Positions 11,701 to 23,689 of a stretch of DNA of 64,000 bases are shown piece after piece. Below the pieces are notes generated by a model. That model made no database searches. It was not told where the DNA came from and was given only the letters and a program-made list of their open reading frames with translations. The stretch lies in NCBI GenBank assembly GCA_026315105.1, contig CM048744.1, positions 657,389,676 to 657,453,675 of the forward strand, given 5' to 3'. Each line of letters starts with the position of its first letter. Position 1 is the first letter of the stretch. Both the position numbers and the translations under genes were made by a program. Origin of the DNA: Locusta migratoria. Lineage: Eukaryota; Arthropoda; Insecta; Orthoptera; Acrididae.

Positions 11701-12806
11701 GGAACTTAAATAGTGGCAACTATTTATCCACAACAGATACAAAATCGTTACATGCTTGCACCTGTTACGGTCCCTCAGAGTAATCACCAGCATTGTGTAG
11801 AACCCATTGTCAGGGATGTGAAAGGCTTGGTATACCGTTAGCAGGGCCTGTTCTTTTGATGGTGCAAATGGAGCGGTCTACTGCCTGTCAAATCTCCGGT
11901 TCTGAAGCGAATGCCACGAAGTGCCACGAAATGCAATATTTCATCTTGGAATTAAATCAAAGTCACAAGGACATAAGTCCGGGGAGTATGGTGGATTGTA
12001 CAGTGCTACCCATTCCCATCGACCGAACAGAGCAGAAACAGCTTGTGCTGTATGAGCCCGTGCATAGTCGTGCAAAATGATGGGTAGCGAAAAAAGTGTT
12101 GCCGCTTCTATTGTAAACCTGGTCACAGGTGATGCTCCAAAAACGAACATTAATACTGTGCAATGACGGTCTGCCATGGAGGAACGTAATGCACTAGAGG
12201 TTCGTTCAAAGAGCTGCAGGACTGCTGCTTCCTGCAACTTCCTGCAGCAGGAAAGCAGGCACTACCGCGCGCATGCTCGGTACCGATGACGTCAGTCAGG
12301 CTGCAGGAGGAAATTTTGCCTGCAGTACATGCAGCCAGGAAGCTGCAGGACGCTGCAGCCGGGAGCTTCCTTCAACACCCGGTAGACTGCAGCATGCTGC
12401 AGGAGTGCTCTTTGAACACGAATTTCCGTACTGCGCATGCGCGGTTGCAGCCCTGCAGCTCTTTGAACGAACCCAAGGATAAAACCATCACAGGCGTACA
12501 CGAAAATAACATAACTTTCACCATACTGGGGCTCTGACGCACTATCAGCTTTAGCGGCGACCCGTAATGACGCCATTCGTTAAATTGATGTTTCAGTTTT
12601 GGGTCCTTTTCTAAAACACAGTGGCACCGTTACGTTCGACCGAGTGCCTTTTTTCCCTCTATTGTGCGCACGCCGGTGACGTAGGACGGGGGAGTCCATT
12701 TACTCGGAAGTAGGGTAGGTATGTCAACAAAGTGTGCTATCAGCGAGAATAGTAGTTTCCATTGCATAGTGTCTCTACGGCAATATTTCCACCACTTAAG
12801 TCCCAA
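11701..12806 (-). mobile_element. Mariner-like DNA transposon, copy 1 (degenerate, with an insertion)
   Basis: Termini are inverted: the left end reads GGAACTTAAATAGTGGCAAC and the right end reads, reversed, GGGACTTAAGTGGTGGAAAT. The minus strand encodes mariner transposase pieces. These are a first-aspartate region (about 12600-12490), an ILHDYARAHTA block (canonical HDNARPH, N changed to Y) and a YSPDLCPCDFDL block carrying the third catalytic residue (12090-11950). Frameshifts and stops are present and the N-terminal DNA-binding part is not clear. A 275-bp inverted-repeat element sits inside it. The same family recurs at 39.57-44.05 kb. Confidence 0.75.
12199..12473. mobile_element. MITE-like element, perfect 22-bp terminal inverted repeats, CTGCAG-rich
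   Basis: Bases 12199-12220 are the exact reverse complement of 12452-12473 (GGTTCGTTCAAAGAGCTGCA at the outer end). The 275-bp interior holds nine CTGCAG hexamers and many extra TGCAG or GCATGC palindromic words. It interrupts a mariner copy: the sequence GGATAA(A/C)ACC following it is matched in the second mariner copy near 43932. No clear target-site duplication is visible, so the superfamily is undetermined. No coding potential. Confidence 0.75.
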
Positions 12807-13015
12807 TCCTCGTACATAGGCCTTCACTCAGGAACACCCATAATTAATGTCTTGCGCTCCTTAAAATCTCGGTTAACTTTATACAGTAAATATTGTTTAG
12901 CATTGAAATTAATAATTTAAATGTAAAAGTTTTACTAGATTACCCGCAATACGTATCCAAAAAAAGCCAATAAACAATTATCTCCGTAAATAAAAGGAGC
13001 AGATACAATTCTAAA

Positions 13016-13086
13016 TCTATGGGACTTAACTGCTGTGGTTATCAGTTTCTAGGCTACTTAAGCTAACGTAAACTAACTTATACTAA

Positions 13087-13118
<32 letters not shown>

Positions 13119-13243
13119 CACACACACACACACACACACAGAGCCATGCCCGAGTGAGGACTCCAACCTCCGACGGTGATCAACCTCGCGTTCCACAGCA
13201 AGGCACCTTAGAACGCTCGGCCATTCCACAGCGGCTCAGATGC
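13016..13243 (-). repeat. Main SINE family copy with internal (CAA)n(CA)n microsatellite
   Basis: Minus-strand copy with the tail block, a CATGCCCGAG core, a decayed B box and a head ending in AGCGGC. Between tail and core lies a CAA-then-CA microsatellite (about 13087-13141) that is absent from other copies. It therefore arose inside the SINE after insertion or was carried by its parent. Flanking duplications were not resolved. Confidence 0.75.
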
Positions 13244-13889
13244 AGTTCTTAACACCACTATATTGACAAGATGACGTTATTTGAGAAATGATTTTCTTAT
13301 TTGGCGTATGACATTGAATACAGTTAGAGTACGTAATAAACATAAACCAGAGATACTTACACTGTAGTTTTCAAACCTGAAACACCCTAAAGAAAGTATC
13401 CAAACCAAGAGTTTGTGCTGCATTTCGCAGCAGACATACAACGCGGCCGTTACTAGCGCCAACATCAAGCGCTGTGTAAAGCGGGGAACGCGGCAGTGTG
13501 GACTGCTGGAATTGTTTCGTGCGTTGTTCTTTTATTTTTATTTTGTAATATCACACTCAATAAGCTTCATAGAAGAGAGCAGGAGTCTTCCGAGCACGTT
13601 AGTTGTACCGAGGTAGAGTAATCGCCTATATGGATAGCGTTACATCCTTCAGACCAATCGGTATTCTCAATCGTAATACGGATCTGTAATCCAAGCGAGA
13701 CCGACGCAAATAAGAAAGGCTACAGAACACATCCACAACATTACAGACTACTATCATTACAGTAATTTGCTGTAGATTTTTTTTAAATATTCTAATTTGG
13801 AAAGTAGCAAAATCCCCTCAGACGGAAAAGCTTCAGGAAGCATTCATCGTGCGATACTCAGCTTACCCTTTCTGTTATGGCATCTTCTG

Positions 13890-14912
13890 AGCTATAGATG
13901 AAGAGCAACAGGGAGATTGCCTATTACTTGATTTTCGAAAAGCGTTTGACACGGCACCGCAATGCAGACTGCAAACGAAGGTACGAACATGTGCAATAGG
14001 TACCCATTTATGTCAGTGGCTCGATGACAATTAATAGAAGCCAATACTCGCTGGCGAGTATTCATCAGAGACTGAGGTATGGTCAGGCGTGCCCCAGAGA
14101 ATTGTGATAGGGCCGCTATTATTTTATATCTATATAAATATAAATAATCGGCGTGAGTTGCAATCTGCGGCTGTTTGCTGTGGATGGTATATGTACAAGA
14201 AGGTGTCGTCATTGAATGACTGTAGTAGGATGCAGAATTACTACGACAAAATTTCTAGATGTTGTGACGAATTGCAGATAGCTGTAAGTGTAGAAAAATA
14301 TAAGGTGAGAACGAGAAACAATCCCATACTGTTCGAATAGAGAATTAGTAGTGTGCTACTCGCAGAGTTAAACATCTAGGCGTAACGCTGCACAGTGATA
14401 TGAAATGGAAAGTGCATATAAGGACAGCAAGGGGGGGGGGGGGGGGTAGGCAGTCCGGTTTATTGAGAGAATTTTTGGAAGATATCATTCGTCATTAAAG
14501 GAGACAGCATATAAAACGCTTATGCAACCCCGTCTTGAATATTGCTCAAATGTTTGGAATTCTCACCATGTCGGTTTAAAGGAGGACACAGGAGCCATTC
14601 AGAGGCGGGCCGCTAGGGTTGTTACTGGTAGGTTCAATCAGTTCGCGGGTGTTACTGAGATTATGAAATTTAGAGGGCCGTAATTTGAAGAAGACTGCAG
14701 AACGATTCTACTGCAGCCAAGGTACATTTCGCACATAGACCACAATGATAACGTCAGAGGGATTAGGGATCGTACAGATGCATACAAGCATTCGTTTATT
14801 CCATGTTCTATATGGGAGTGGAATAGGAAAACAAGTAAATAGTAGTGATACTGAGTACCCTCCACCACGCACCTTTCGGTGGATTGCGCAGTATGTATGT
14901 CGTTGTAGATTG
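13890..14912 (+). pseudogene. Non-LTR retrotransposon, second LINE family, RT and 3' end
   Basis: The plus strand reads through broken frames: LLLDFRKAFDTAPQ-like (RT motif with F/A box), SGVPQRIVIGPLL (canonical QGSVLGPLL), a degraded YADD region, an LNPV-like post-RT part with KHLGVTL and MKWKVHI, and a C-terminal RRAARVVTGR block. It ends with CACCACGCACCTTTCGGTGG and a GTATGTATGTCGTTGTAGAT tail, the 3' signature of this family. Matching tails occur near 34.46 kb and 59.54 kb. A 16-nt G run (14431-14446) interrupts it. It is 5'-truncated and inactive. Confidence 0.75.
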
Positions 14913-15008
14913 CACGCACCTCATTCAACCATACAGCCACACTATGCGCGTGGCATCGACCGATTGCTCTCCTGCATTAAGAACCATATCACGACAAATT
15001 CTGTTCAT

Positions 15009-15205
15009 ATGTTCAGATATTTGTAAAGCTTATGGGACTTAACTATGGTGTCATCAGTCCCTAACCTTACAACTACTTATGAACTAGCTATTCCTAACGA
15101 CGGCACAAATATCCATGCCCGAGGCGGGATTGGAATCTCCGATCGTAGTGGTCGTGCAGACCGTGACTGGCGCGCCGCAGTCCCCTCGGCCACTCCGGCC
15201 GGCGA
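15009..15205 (-). repeat. Main SINE family copy
   Basis: Minus-strand copy running from the tail (reverse of AAGTCCCATAAGC at 15025-15043) through CATGCCCGAGG, a B-box variant with one or two changes, and a head ending CTCGGCCACTCCGGCCGGC. It is nearly full length and somewhat diverged. The flanks do not give an obvious duplication. Confidence 0.82.
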
Positions 15206-15389
15206 CAAATTATGTTCGTTGCACGTTAAGCAGTGTCTGCGCGTAGATTGCAGCAGGCATGAATTGCTGCGTTTGCCGCTGAGTCAACGCCACATGCATT
15301 TGCGCCTTTAATGGTGAAACGACGCTGTCCTCATAGACAAATCTCTATTCTGCCTGCACCGCCAAGTTGGTTGAATTACGGTCTGGAGA

Positions 15390-15795
15390 CACCGTGGTGA
15401 GAGACTTACACTTATGCATCGGCATATTGGTCCTGCACCTACTATCGTATTTTGGGGCTGCATTAGATTCCGCAACCAAAGACTCGTAATACGCATTGTC
15501 GGTGAGCCAACGTTACACATCTTATATTTCGGAGTATATTGTCATCCCATAGGTTTGGAGCTTGCAGACGGACACATTTCAACAACAAAATGCGCGACGT
15601 GGCACGGACATTTTCGTTGATCATCAGATTGCACTGCTGCCTTGGCCTCCATGGTCTCCCTATCTCGTGCCTTTCACGTCTGGTTGATGATCCTACAAGG
15701 ATTGGATCGTGATATATAGGATGCTCAACGATACTTTGAGAGGTAAAAAGAAAGTCTGATAAATTTTCGTCCGGAAGAAGTATACTTAGTTATGC
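15390..15795 (+). pseudogene. Tc1-like transposase remnant
   Basis: On the plus strand, about 15408-15560 reads RHIGPAPTIVFWGCI, close to the Tc1 block RHxGxxxGxMVWGxI near the second catalytic aspartate. Shifting frame, 15575-15670 reads FQQQNARRGTD (canonical FQQDNARPHTA) then LPWPPWSPYLVP (canonical LPWPxxSPDLxPIEH). The catalytic D of QQDN is Q and SPDL is SPYL, so the active site is lost. No inverted repeats were identified. It is an old, frame-broken copy. Confidence 0.65.
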
Positions 15796-16159
15796 AGACT
15801 TGCTCAGACTAACTTGACACGTTTGGTTCTGAAAGTCCGCCTCTGTGATGCACAAGGTAAATATTTAGCAAACACAAGCCGTTCTTTACTGCAAGGACAT
15901 GCCGTTGCTCTGTGATGCGTGAACAGGGCGCACCACTGTCGCCTACATGTCTCTCTGCATCGAAGTACTCCACTGTAAACATCAGTCGGAGTAAGGGTTG
16001 CATACACATGGTCGTGTAGCGGCTTAGTGCACTGTCTCTTCAATCTTAGTGCATGGTAAGGAGCAGTATATTCATTTTAACGCTGGGTATTTATCATTTA
16101 ACTGATGTATTGCGATGTTTGTACTGTCCTGAACTTAAAGGACCTTTCCTTTTCTCATT

Positions 16160-17060
16160 CACATTTTAGGAATGGAAGCGTGCTACTCCACACGTGACAT
16201 GATTTTGTATCACCTCCGCTTCAGATATATATCCCGCCAACTCGATTCCCAGCACCCGCTTGTATCCCGTCTCTTGCTGCATCCCGGGCCTCTGCCACGC
16301 AGTTATCTCGTTATCCTCCCCCTCCCTCACCGCCACACTCTCCACATCCTCTTTGAGAGGAACTTCCGTCACCTCCCCCTCCCAGATGACGCCCTCCATC
16401 CTAACACTTACCCATCCTACAAACCGTAATCCTTCCCCCTATTTGCATGCTCCCTTTCCTTCCCCCTCCCGTCGTTTTCCCCTCACCACTTGGCTTTCCC
16501 CTCCGTCTCCTTTCCTTGGAGTCCTTGCATCATTCCCCCTCATGCCCCCACTCACCTCCTGTCCCTCCCCCTCTGCGGTTCCCCTCCCATCCTTACCCCC
16601 TGCGGGGAACCTGTGCCATCAGTTTTAATCAGTGCTTCGTCAGTGTTCAAGTGTTAGTGCCAGTGTTTTGTGTTCCGTGTTCCAGTTTTAAGACGTCAGC
16701 AACCGACGAGCAGGCTGAATATTCGAGTTGCCATGTGATTGTAAGTGTGTGTTCTCGTTATCATCGTCTGTCTTCAAATGAATGTGTTTTAATTTCCATG
16801 AGTTTTAACACCGCAGGTATAGGTATCTTTTAACCACTGTGGCCATTTTCAATTCAGAATATGTCTTTCTGTGCTCTCTGTGTCATTGTTGTTTCTCCCA
16901 TTTTAGCTCCTGTAATTTGTGTAAATTCTGCATTATCTTCTTGTATATATTTTAAATCTTCATGTCAATTTTGTGTACAATTGGCTGAAGAGCAGCATTG
17001 AAGCTGTGGCCAGCCTGTCACCTTCTGTTGGCTTCAAAATACAATAAAAGTTTTTCTGTT
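16160..17060 (+). repeat. Pyrimidine-rich retroelement-like 3' region with AATAAA
   Basis: A strongly C/T-rich stretch (16260-16610) is followed by T/G-rich sequence and a terminal block ending in CAATAAAAG near 17041-17049, a polyadenylation-type signal. The open frames across it (85-128 codons) are proline/serine-rich artefacts of composition. The layout resembles a retroelement 3' untranslated region, and a similar CT-rich block occurs at 29.3-29.9 kb. I cannot name the family. Confidence 0.4.
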
Positions 17061-17586
17061 ACTGGTTAGTAAAGGGACGTAGCCTGCAAGCCCGTTACCT
17101 CAAACCCGAAAAATTTCCCAATTGCACAGTGCAATCCAATAAACTTGCTATCCAGGTTTTTCAACGTCTTCGGGAAACAGATTCTCTAAGACCCACAAGG
17201 TGAACAGTGGAAAGCCTCGGTCCGACCGTACACTGCAGTTAGAGGAGCGTGTACTAAATTTACTGGAGAAGTTGATGGCCAGAGGAGGTTTTTAAACTCA
17301 GAAGGCATTCTGAATCAATCCTTGAAATGTGTGGATGCCGCATTGTCCTTCTGCAATTGCCCGAGTTCGTCGGAATAAACGATGGACATGAATGGATTCA
17401 GCCATTAGGCGTACGTACAGGTCCCTCTCAAAGTCGTATCTGGACGGAGCGGATGTCCCATATGACATATCACGCCACAAAATAGTGCAGTAGTGTTGCT
17501 CGAAAAGAACGTCTTGTACTCTCCAGCGGTTACCATTTGAGTTCCGGAAGCAACGCTGCAACACCTGCGTGGGTATGAAAATAATT

Positions 17587-17791
17587 GCCGGCCGCGGTGG
17601 CCGAGGGGACTGAGGCGCTCCAGTCAAGGTCTGCACGGCCACTACGGTCGGGGGTTCGAATCCCCCCTCGGGCATGGATATTTGTGCCGTTCTTAGTATT
17701 AGCTAGTTCATAAGTAGTTTGTAAGTTTAGGGACTGATGACCCCGTAGTTAAGTCCCATAAGCTCTACAAACATTTGAACATTTGATCATT
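17587..17791 (+). repeat. Main SINE family, full-length copy with exact target-site duplication
   Basis: Starts GCCGGCCGCGGTGGCCGAGG, with the B box GGTTCGAATCC, core GGGCATGGATATTTG and tail AAGTCCCATAAGCTC, ending in CATTTGAACATTTGATCA. The 11-bp TGAAAATAATT flanks it at 17576-17586 and 17792-17802. It lacks a long A tail, so the 3' end of this family can be ATTTGAAC-type rather than pure poly(A). Confidence 0.92.
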
Positions 17792-18004
17792 TGAAAATAA
17801 TTTTTCTCATATCTCATGCCCTCGATCATTATAGAGCCTGACATGCAGGGTCCATGGTTTCGTGAGGCTTATACCCGTACACGTCCACCCACTCGATACA
17901 ATTGGAAACGAGGCTCGTCAGACCAGGCAACATGTTGCCGGTCGTCAACAGGCCATTGTCGATACTGACGGGCCCAGGCTACGCCTTAAGCTTTGTATTA
18001 GTCA

Positions 18005-18150
18005 GGACGTTTACACGAGTGAGTCTTCGGAACCATACCGGCATTTACCTCGAGTGATTTACGAAATCACGGAAAACCGAAATCTGGATCGTAGGTGGTG
18101 GATTTGAACCACCGTCCTACCGAATGCGAGTCCAGTGTGTTATCACCTTT
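18005..18150 (-). repeat. tRNA-derived SINE of another family (truncated)
   Basis: On the minus strand it reads CACTGGACTCGCATTCGGTA, then GGTTCAAATCC (B box), then a GATTTCGGTTTTCCGTGATT block. This structure, a tRNA-like head followed by a GGTTTTCCGTGATTT core, belongs to a SINE type I recall from insects. The A-box region is only partly kept and the 3' end is undefined. Confidence 0.6.
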
Positions 18151-20430
18151 CTCGATTTAAATTTTCAGTTGAATTGATGTTTCTGCAACGCCATTCCTTT
18201 TTTTCTCTGCGAAATAAAATAAGACTCACAATAATTTGTACGCACTGGCTAGTCAAAAATTAGCAGTTCTGAAGAGAGACTTTTTAACTAGTGTCTACAT
18301 TTCATTTAATGCAACTGCTACATCAGAAGAGCGATAATGAATGTTTTTCTGCTGGTGTGCAGTCTTTACGGTAGCTCTGTTTTTTCTACAAAAATTACTG
18401 AAAGCTACTACGCAGGATAAATAAAGAAACTTTGAATACGGGATACGGGAGTGGAAGGGCTGGGAAGAGATACCGCACTATTTTTTTCCGATTTTAACAC
18501 AATTACATTTTATTTCTAAAAGGGCCGTTCCATCCGATTAAAATTCCTGGAATTACTTTAATCTTATTAACAAGCAGTTGTTTCCATTTTAATGGAGTTT
18601 ATACTGAATTTATAATAATGAAACGACTCAGGCCAAGCACAACTCGCCCGTAATACAAAGTCAATTAACACTTTGAGAATCAGCGAAGATTTAACTAAAC
18701 ATGTGCACTTAATAACAACTCCGACTCAATGTTTTAAAGCTTGAGATAAGCTATAGAAGGAAAATGTATTTTGACTAGAGATTAACCGTTACATAAACAG
18801 TTTACAGAGATCACTCTTTCCAACGAGCTATTATATTAGAAAAAGCTCTTCCTGCACACAAGTTCTCAACAAGATCCCTGACTCAAAATGCTTCCATGGT
18901 TTGAGATAAATTTAACAGGAAAGTATATTTTACATAAAGGGTATACAGAAATCACATATTCTCTCCAGTGAGCAGTCGGTAAGCTGTTATAACCAGACTG
19001 TTACGTATATCGACGTCTTGCATTCTTAACTTCTCCGAGTGGTCTGATCACATAAACACCTCTTGCTACCAAGCCTATTATGCGGGTATTTCAAGCAAAA
19101 ACATTAAATGGAAAGACCAACGTGACAGTCGACTAGCATCGAGAAGTTGAAAAAATAGTAAAAAAAAAAAATAAAAAAAAAAATAAGGAAATGACAGAAC
19201 GGCAGGCTACAAAAATTTTCAGTCATATACAGACATTTAAAGATTACACGACGTAGAGGCACACTACAAGAACAATAGCGTGTGTACGTCCAGTCCCAGC
19301 AGACCGTGACTTCATGCAGAAACGTGGCTAAGAACAACAAGCGAGCAAATGGGGTAACTCGGGGGTTACTAGCCACCCAATGAAAGGAGTTACGAAAAAT
19401 ACAACAAAATTAACCAAGAAAGAAGAATACTGTCTCTCACAGCTGTTGCAAAGTAAACCGTACTTGAAAGAGAGAGAAAGGGAGGAGACAGGAAAACAGT
19501 GCTTCCATTTGAAAATGCCCAAGAACAAGGCTAGATACGGCAGTTTGACGGCCACAAGGCAGAAGAAACTGGTGGATTATAGAGAGGTTTAAAGGGTCAA
19601 ACAACAGTACGCAAATAGGGACAAACACAGCAGTAACCTTACAAATAGCAACACGGCATATTTGGGTGGCAAATAAGAGACAGTAACCCACTAAGAGAAG
19701 CACGTGCAACTCCGGAAGATTACGATGCCGGAAGGAAAGCACAACCGCCTGAACACTCTGCACCTCTAACGAGAACACAAAGCGTATTTGCGCCGATCCA
19801 GACAGCGCCCGAGAAGGTACTCGCAGTTCAAGGCAATGACGTGCTCGCACCGCTAACAAGCATTAAAGCAGAACCTGCTGCGACCTTCATCCCAGCGGTC
19901 CGGCTCGCAATCCATCATATCAATCAACATCGCTCGATGCCCTTTTGGAACTTTCACATCTCGAGAAAGCTTCCACCAGAAGTTCAAAACCGGCGGATGA
20001 ACCCCTTCGTGCGTAACATCCGCGACGGCCACAGATGACACTCCAGCACACCTTTTTCCGGGATCCAGGCCGGCACAGCCCTTACCACTCCTGCGCACCC
20101 ACAGACCTGCATTAACCACACTGGCAATGCCTTATGCAGTATCACTAGTATCGCTGAAGTAGTCGTCGACATATTACTACCATACAGGGCTTGTAAACAA
20201 CAGTTAAGTTAATGATAGAATAGCCTTAAGAAATAGGACTAAAGTGGTAGAATTACGCCACCTTTGCAGTGCTGACGTAATGGTCAATATATGCGCCGTG
20301 TTTGGCTGTAATTTTTAGTACAGCAGACGGAAGATACATTGGTGCGTTCTGGCGAAAATTGCAGTCTGCTTTAAACGTGTGCATTTGTATCTTGATGTTC
20401 ATGTTGTAACATGATTTACAATTTGTGTGT
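18150..20430. other. No recognisable gene; weak internal duplication
   Basis: An old direct duplication is visible: about 18735-18830 and 18895-18985 share a GAGATAA...AGGAAA(A/G)T(G/A)TATTTT...CAGA(G/A)ATCAC pattern. The segment 19600-20170 is moderately GC-rich with open frames up to 140 codons on the minus strand that show no domain. Nothing else is identifiable. Confidence 0.35.
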
Positions 20431-20438
20431 TACATTAA

Positions 20439-21612
20439 CCCTCAAGTAGCAGCGCCAGTTATTATAACTTCAGCAGCAGCGCGGTGCAGATTTGCTACCA
20501 CTGTATATTCCGAGTTACAAACCTGGTATATCGCTACTAAGTGATCATAAAGACAAAAATAGTTTAATGCACAGGTAGAAATATCACATTTGTTAATATC
20601 ATAATCCGTTTATCAATTACCTTTGGTGTATAAATATAACAAATGTAACATTATTTCGAAAGTGGACAATAATCATTTATATTAGACTCAGCAGTATCAT
20701 CAGTTCCTCTTTCGTTACTTCTCTGTAGTTCTTGTCTGTTGAGTAGTTAGTGTCAGCATTTTCTCAGTTATGTGGAACTTAGTACACATAATTACCTCGT
20801 CAATCATATTGTCATCTGTCATGAATGAGAGAGCTTGCGTATCTGACCTCATGCCCTCTCATTCCCTTTTGAAGCAGGGAAGATTTTTATGATATTCTTT
20901 TACAGTGGTTTGGAGTACTGTTTGTATAGCGTTTTACTCCACGGAGTGGTACCGTTTTCAGTATCAGATTCATTGCGTCTGAAATCTTGTTAGGAATCGG
21001 AACTAGGATTTAAATTTGAATAATAGTATCCTGTTCATGATCTGATGAGGAATCTAGACAAAAATCACTAAGATCTTCATTACCTGTCGAAAGAAGTCTA
21101 TTTCCTCATCTGATAATCCCATATCACGTCTTCGAGACCTGAAGATTAAATTATGTAGTAGAATAACACTGATTTTTGCATTGTGTAAGGCTTAAAAGTG
21201 TTAAAAATGAGATTTACTGAAATTGCAGCAAGGCTAATCACGAGAAACTAGAGGACAATTTATCGAAAGTTAAACTTCTATTTACGAAATAAATTTCAAT
21301 TTTTGAGAATTGTAATATGTAGGGTAAAATGTATACAGTAAATATTTACTAGCAACTGACACAAATCCATTTTCAAGGAAAACTAGACGTAACACAAAAC
21401 AACTGAAATCTACTTACATGACAGGCAGCGCGGTGCAAATCTGCTACCAGTGATGCACTTCCTAAAAAAACTTTCTTTGGGTGGACACAGCCATGCACTA
21501 GAAACTCCGAACCTTCACTGACATCATTATCAAGACATCTCCATTGTTGCGACAACAGTGAGCATTTAAAGAAAAGTGGTAGAATATTTGCACCAGCGCT
21601 GCCGTTCGAGGG
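20439..21612 (-). mobile_element. piggyBac-like DNA transposon, internally deleted
   Basis: The left end is TTAA (20435-20438) followed by CCCTCAAGTAGCAGCGCCAG. The right end is CAGCGCTGCCGTTCGAGGG followed by TTAC (21613-21616), a one-base change of the TTAA target. TTAA target plus CCCT...AGGG termini is the piggyBac signature. The minus strand around 21120-21010 has a short frame with MGLSDEEIDFF and an acidic serine-rich stretch, similar to the acidic N-termini of piggyBac transposases. The catalytic domain is absent. Subterminal repeats of GCGGTGCA(G/A)AT(T/C)TGCTACCA occur in direct orientation at both ends. Confidence 0.65.
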
Positions 21613-21614
21613 TT

Positions 21615-22180
21615 ACGCTAATACGCTAATATTACCTCTACTTCAGAAACTGTATGCACCACTGCAAAATGCTTAAAACATCATTTTACTCATACGTTGC
21701 CTAAGTAACATACACAAACTTTTTGACGTTTATGTGGGTAAGATGGCGGTGTCAGGCTTCACTAAAACCAGAGACTGCCACTCTACTTAATGTATGTCTG
21801 TGTGCGCACCACGCTGCGTCAAAGATTCCGGCGCACCGACAAAGATACAGCGCAGCGACGACGACGGTGAAGGCGACAACTAAACACCGAAATTTGGAGA
21901 CAGTGCCTGGGCGACAAATAAATTACTAACAAGGAACCAGGAAGCCACCATGGCTCAATTATTCTTATTGTTATGTAATGAAAAGGATCCAACACGGCTC
22001 AATATCACTAAAATGTCATTTTAAAACAATATAAATTGTATCAGTCTTTCGTTAAAGAATACATTCACCTCTCGAGACGAGCCGGCAAGGCTGAATTACT
22101 GCAAATATACGCAGACTACGTATTTCTGACTTTAATAAGGTAACATTTCAAAAGGGCATCAAGACATTGCAATGATCTCC
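21615..22180. other. No recognisable feature
   Basis: AT-rich DNA between the piggyBac-like and Helitron-like elements; frames of up to 68 codons without motif. Confidence 0.35.
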
Positions 22181-22570
22181 GGTGCTAAGAGTCGTGTTAG
22201 TTACATTATTTATAACTAAAGAACGTCTGTACCGATTTGGCTCAAAATTGGTAGGGAGGTAGCTTAGAAGCAAGAGACGGACTTAGGATACTTTTTGCCC
22301 CGTTCGACCGCATTCCCGTGTTACGTGACATAAAACAAAGTACGCTTCTAGATCGGATCATTTTCTTCTCCAAGAATCAGCTTTCTCGCCTAGCGACAAA
22401 ATACGTTGCAGCAGAACGAACAAATACGCCAAAGAGGTTATATTAAAGGGAGACGGCGTTATCAATGCGGCTTCATTTCCACGATCCAGCAGCTGTTGCC
22501 AACCTAGTTATACCACGCCTGTGTCGCGGATTGTAAAATTTTACCGGTATATAGCAATGTTGTTAATCGT
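22180..22570 (+). repeat. Helitron-like 5' region fragment
   Basis: Contains AGAACGTCTGTACCGATTTG then GGCTCAAAATTGGTAGGGAG, a phrase I associate with the leading region of insect Helitrons. No 5' TC end can be fixed. It lies upstream of Helitron helicase sequence on the same strand and may belong to the same decayed element, but the intervening 270 bp are unassigned. Confidence 0.35.
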
Positions 22571-22844
22571 GTTTCAATTAGATACGTAATAACAGTTCAC
22601 TATTCACTTACAGGTCAGGAAACAGTCGAATATTGCTGCCAATTACGAAAACCATACTACCTGATTGAGTAAACTAGCCATCTTGGCAGCGGAAAATAAG
22701 GACGTAGACGATTTGAACATAAAAATTCAAAGCCAAAACGCTGGCCAATAACATACATTTATTAATATTGTCTTAAGGAAATGTATTATTGTTGATATTT
22801 ACTTCGATGGTTTCCATTTCCGATCCTGTTAAGACGTCAATTAT

Positions 22845-23295
22845 CCAACAAAATTCCCGAATTCATTGGATTTGCTAGGAATGCCACCGCACGATTTGCA
22901 AATCAAGGTTGGGTCTGTAATAATCATGTTACTCAATCTAAGCCAACCTAAACTATGCAATGGAACGAGACTCTCTGTGAAGAAGCTGATGAACAATATG
23001 ATTGAAGCAACGATAATCACAGGAAAGTTCAAAGGAGAGGATGTTCTGATTACAAGAATACCACTGATTCAAACCCACCGTTTCAATTTATGCGTGTCCA
23101 GTTTACCGTTACCCTTGCATTCGCAATGACGATTATTAAAGCGCATGACCAGTCGTTGGAAGTTTGTGGATTAAATCTAGAATTGCCGTGTTTTTCACAT
23201 GGGCAGTTTTACGTGACCTGTTCGAGAATTGGTAAACCATCTGCACTGTTTGTTTTATCTCCGGACGGAAAGACAAAGAATATCGTTCATTAACA
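22845..23295 (+). pseudogene. Helitron helicase (Pif1-like) C-terminal remnant
   Basis: The frame at 22866-23129 starts in a GMPPHDLQIKVGSVIIML block and continues through PKLCNGTRL, a conserved Helitron/Pif1 helicase stretch. A frameshift near 23085 moves the reading to 23090-23293, which carries LAFAMTI(I)KAHDQSL (canonical AMTINKAQGQS), FSHGQFYVTCSRIGKP (canonical SHGQLYVACSRV) and PDGKTKNIVH at the end. This is the last 140-150 residues of the helicase. The Rep domain and Walker motifs are missing. It is a dead fragment of an autonomous Helitron. Confidence 0.8.
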
Positions 23296-23689
23296 AGCGT
23301 TACAATGAACGCAACACAAAGAATTCCGAAACGTATTTGTATTTCAGTTAATTATTTTGTTTCATAAGGACTTTCTATCATTAAAATGTGATCAAATTAT
23401 AATTACTTTGTTTTTAACTCATAGGCTCTCAAGTAGGTATAAACAAGTTATAAAAAGCATTCCTATTCTGTTCGCTGCGTGAAAAAATTGCTAATCTGCG
23501 CTGCAAAAATGCACGGTTTTGTTTTCCTTTTTCCAGTCATTTTTAACATAAAACAGGAAAGTTTTTTTAATGCTTAAATGTATAATCACGCCTGTTCGTA
23601 CAATAAAATCATTAAAAGTACGGCCATTAAAACTGCTAACCTCACAGATAGAGCAACTCGAAAGGTTTCTGTAATAACCCGTTTCCAAT

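Noticed and set aside
16260..16833. 122-128 codon frames at 16.3-16.8 kb
   Set aside because: Proline/serine-rich translation of a CT-rich tract; reads as composition rather than protein.
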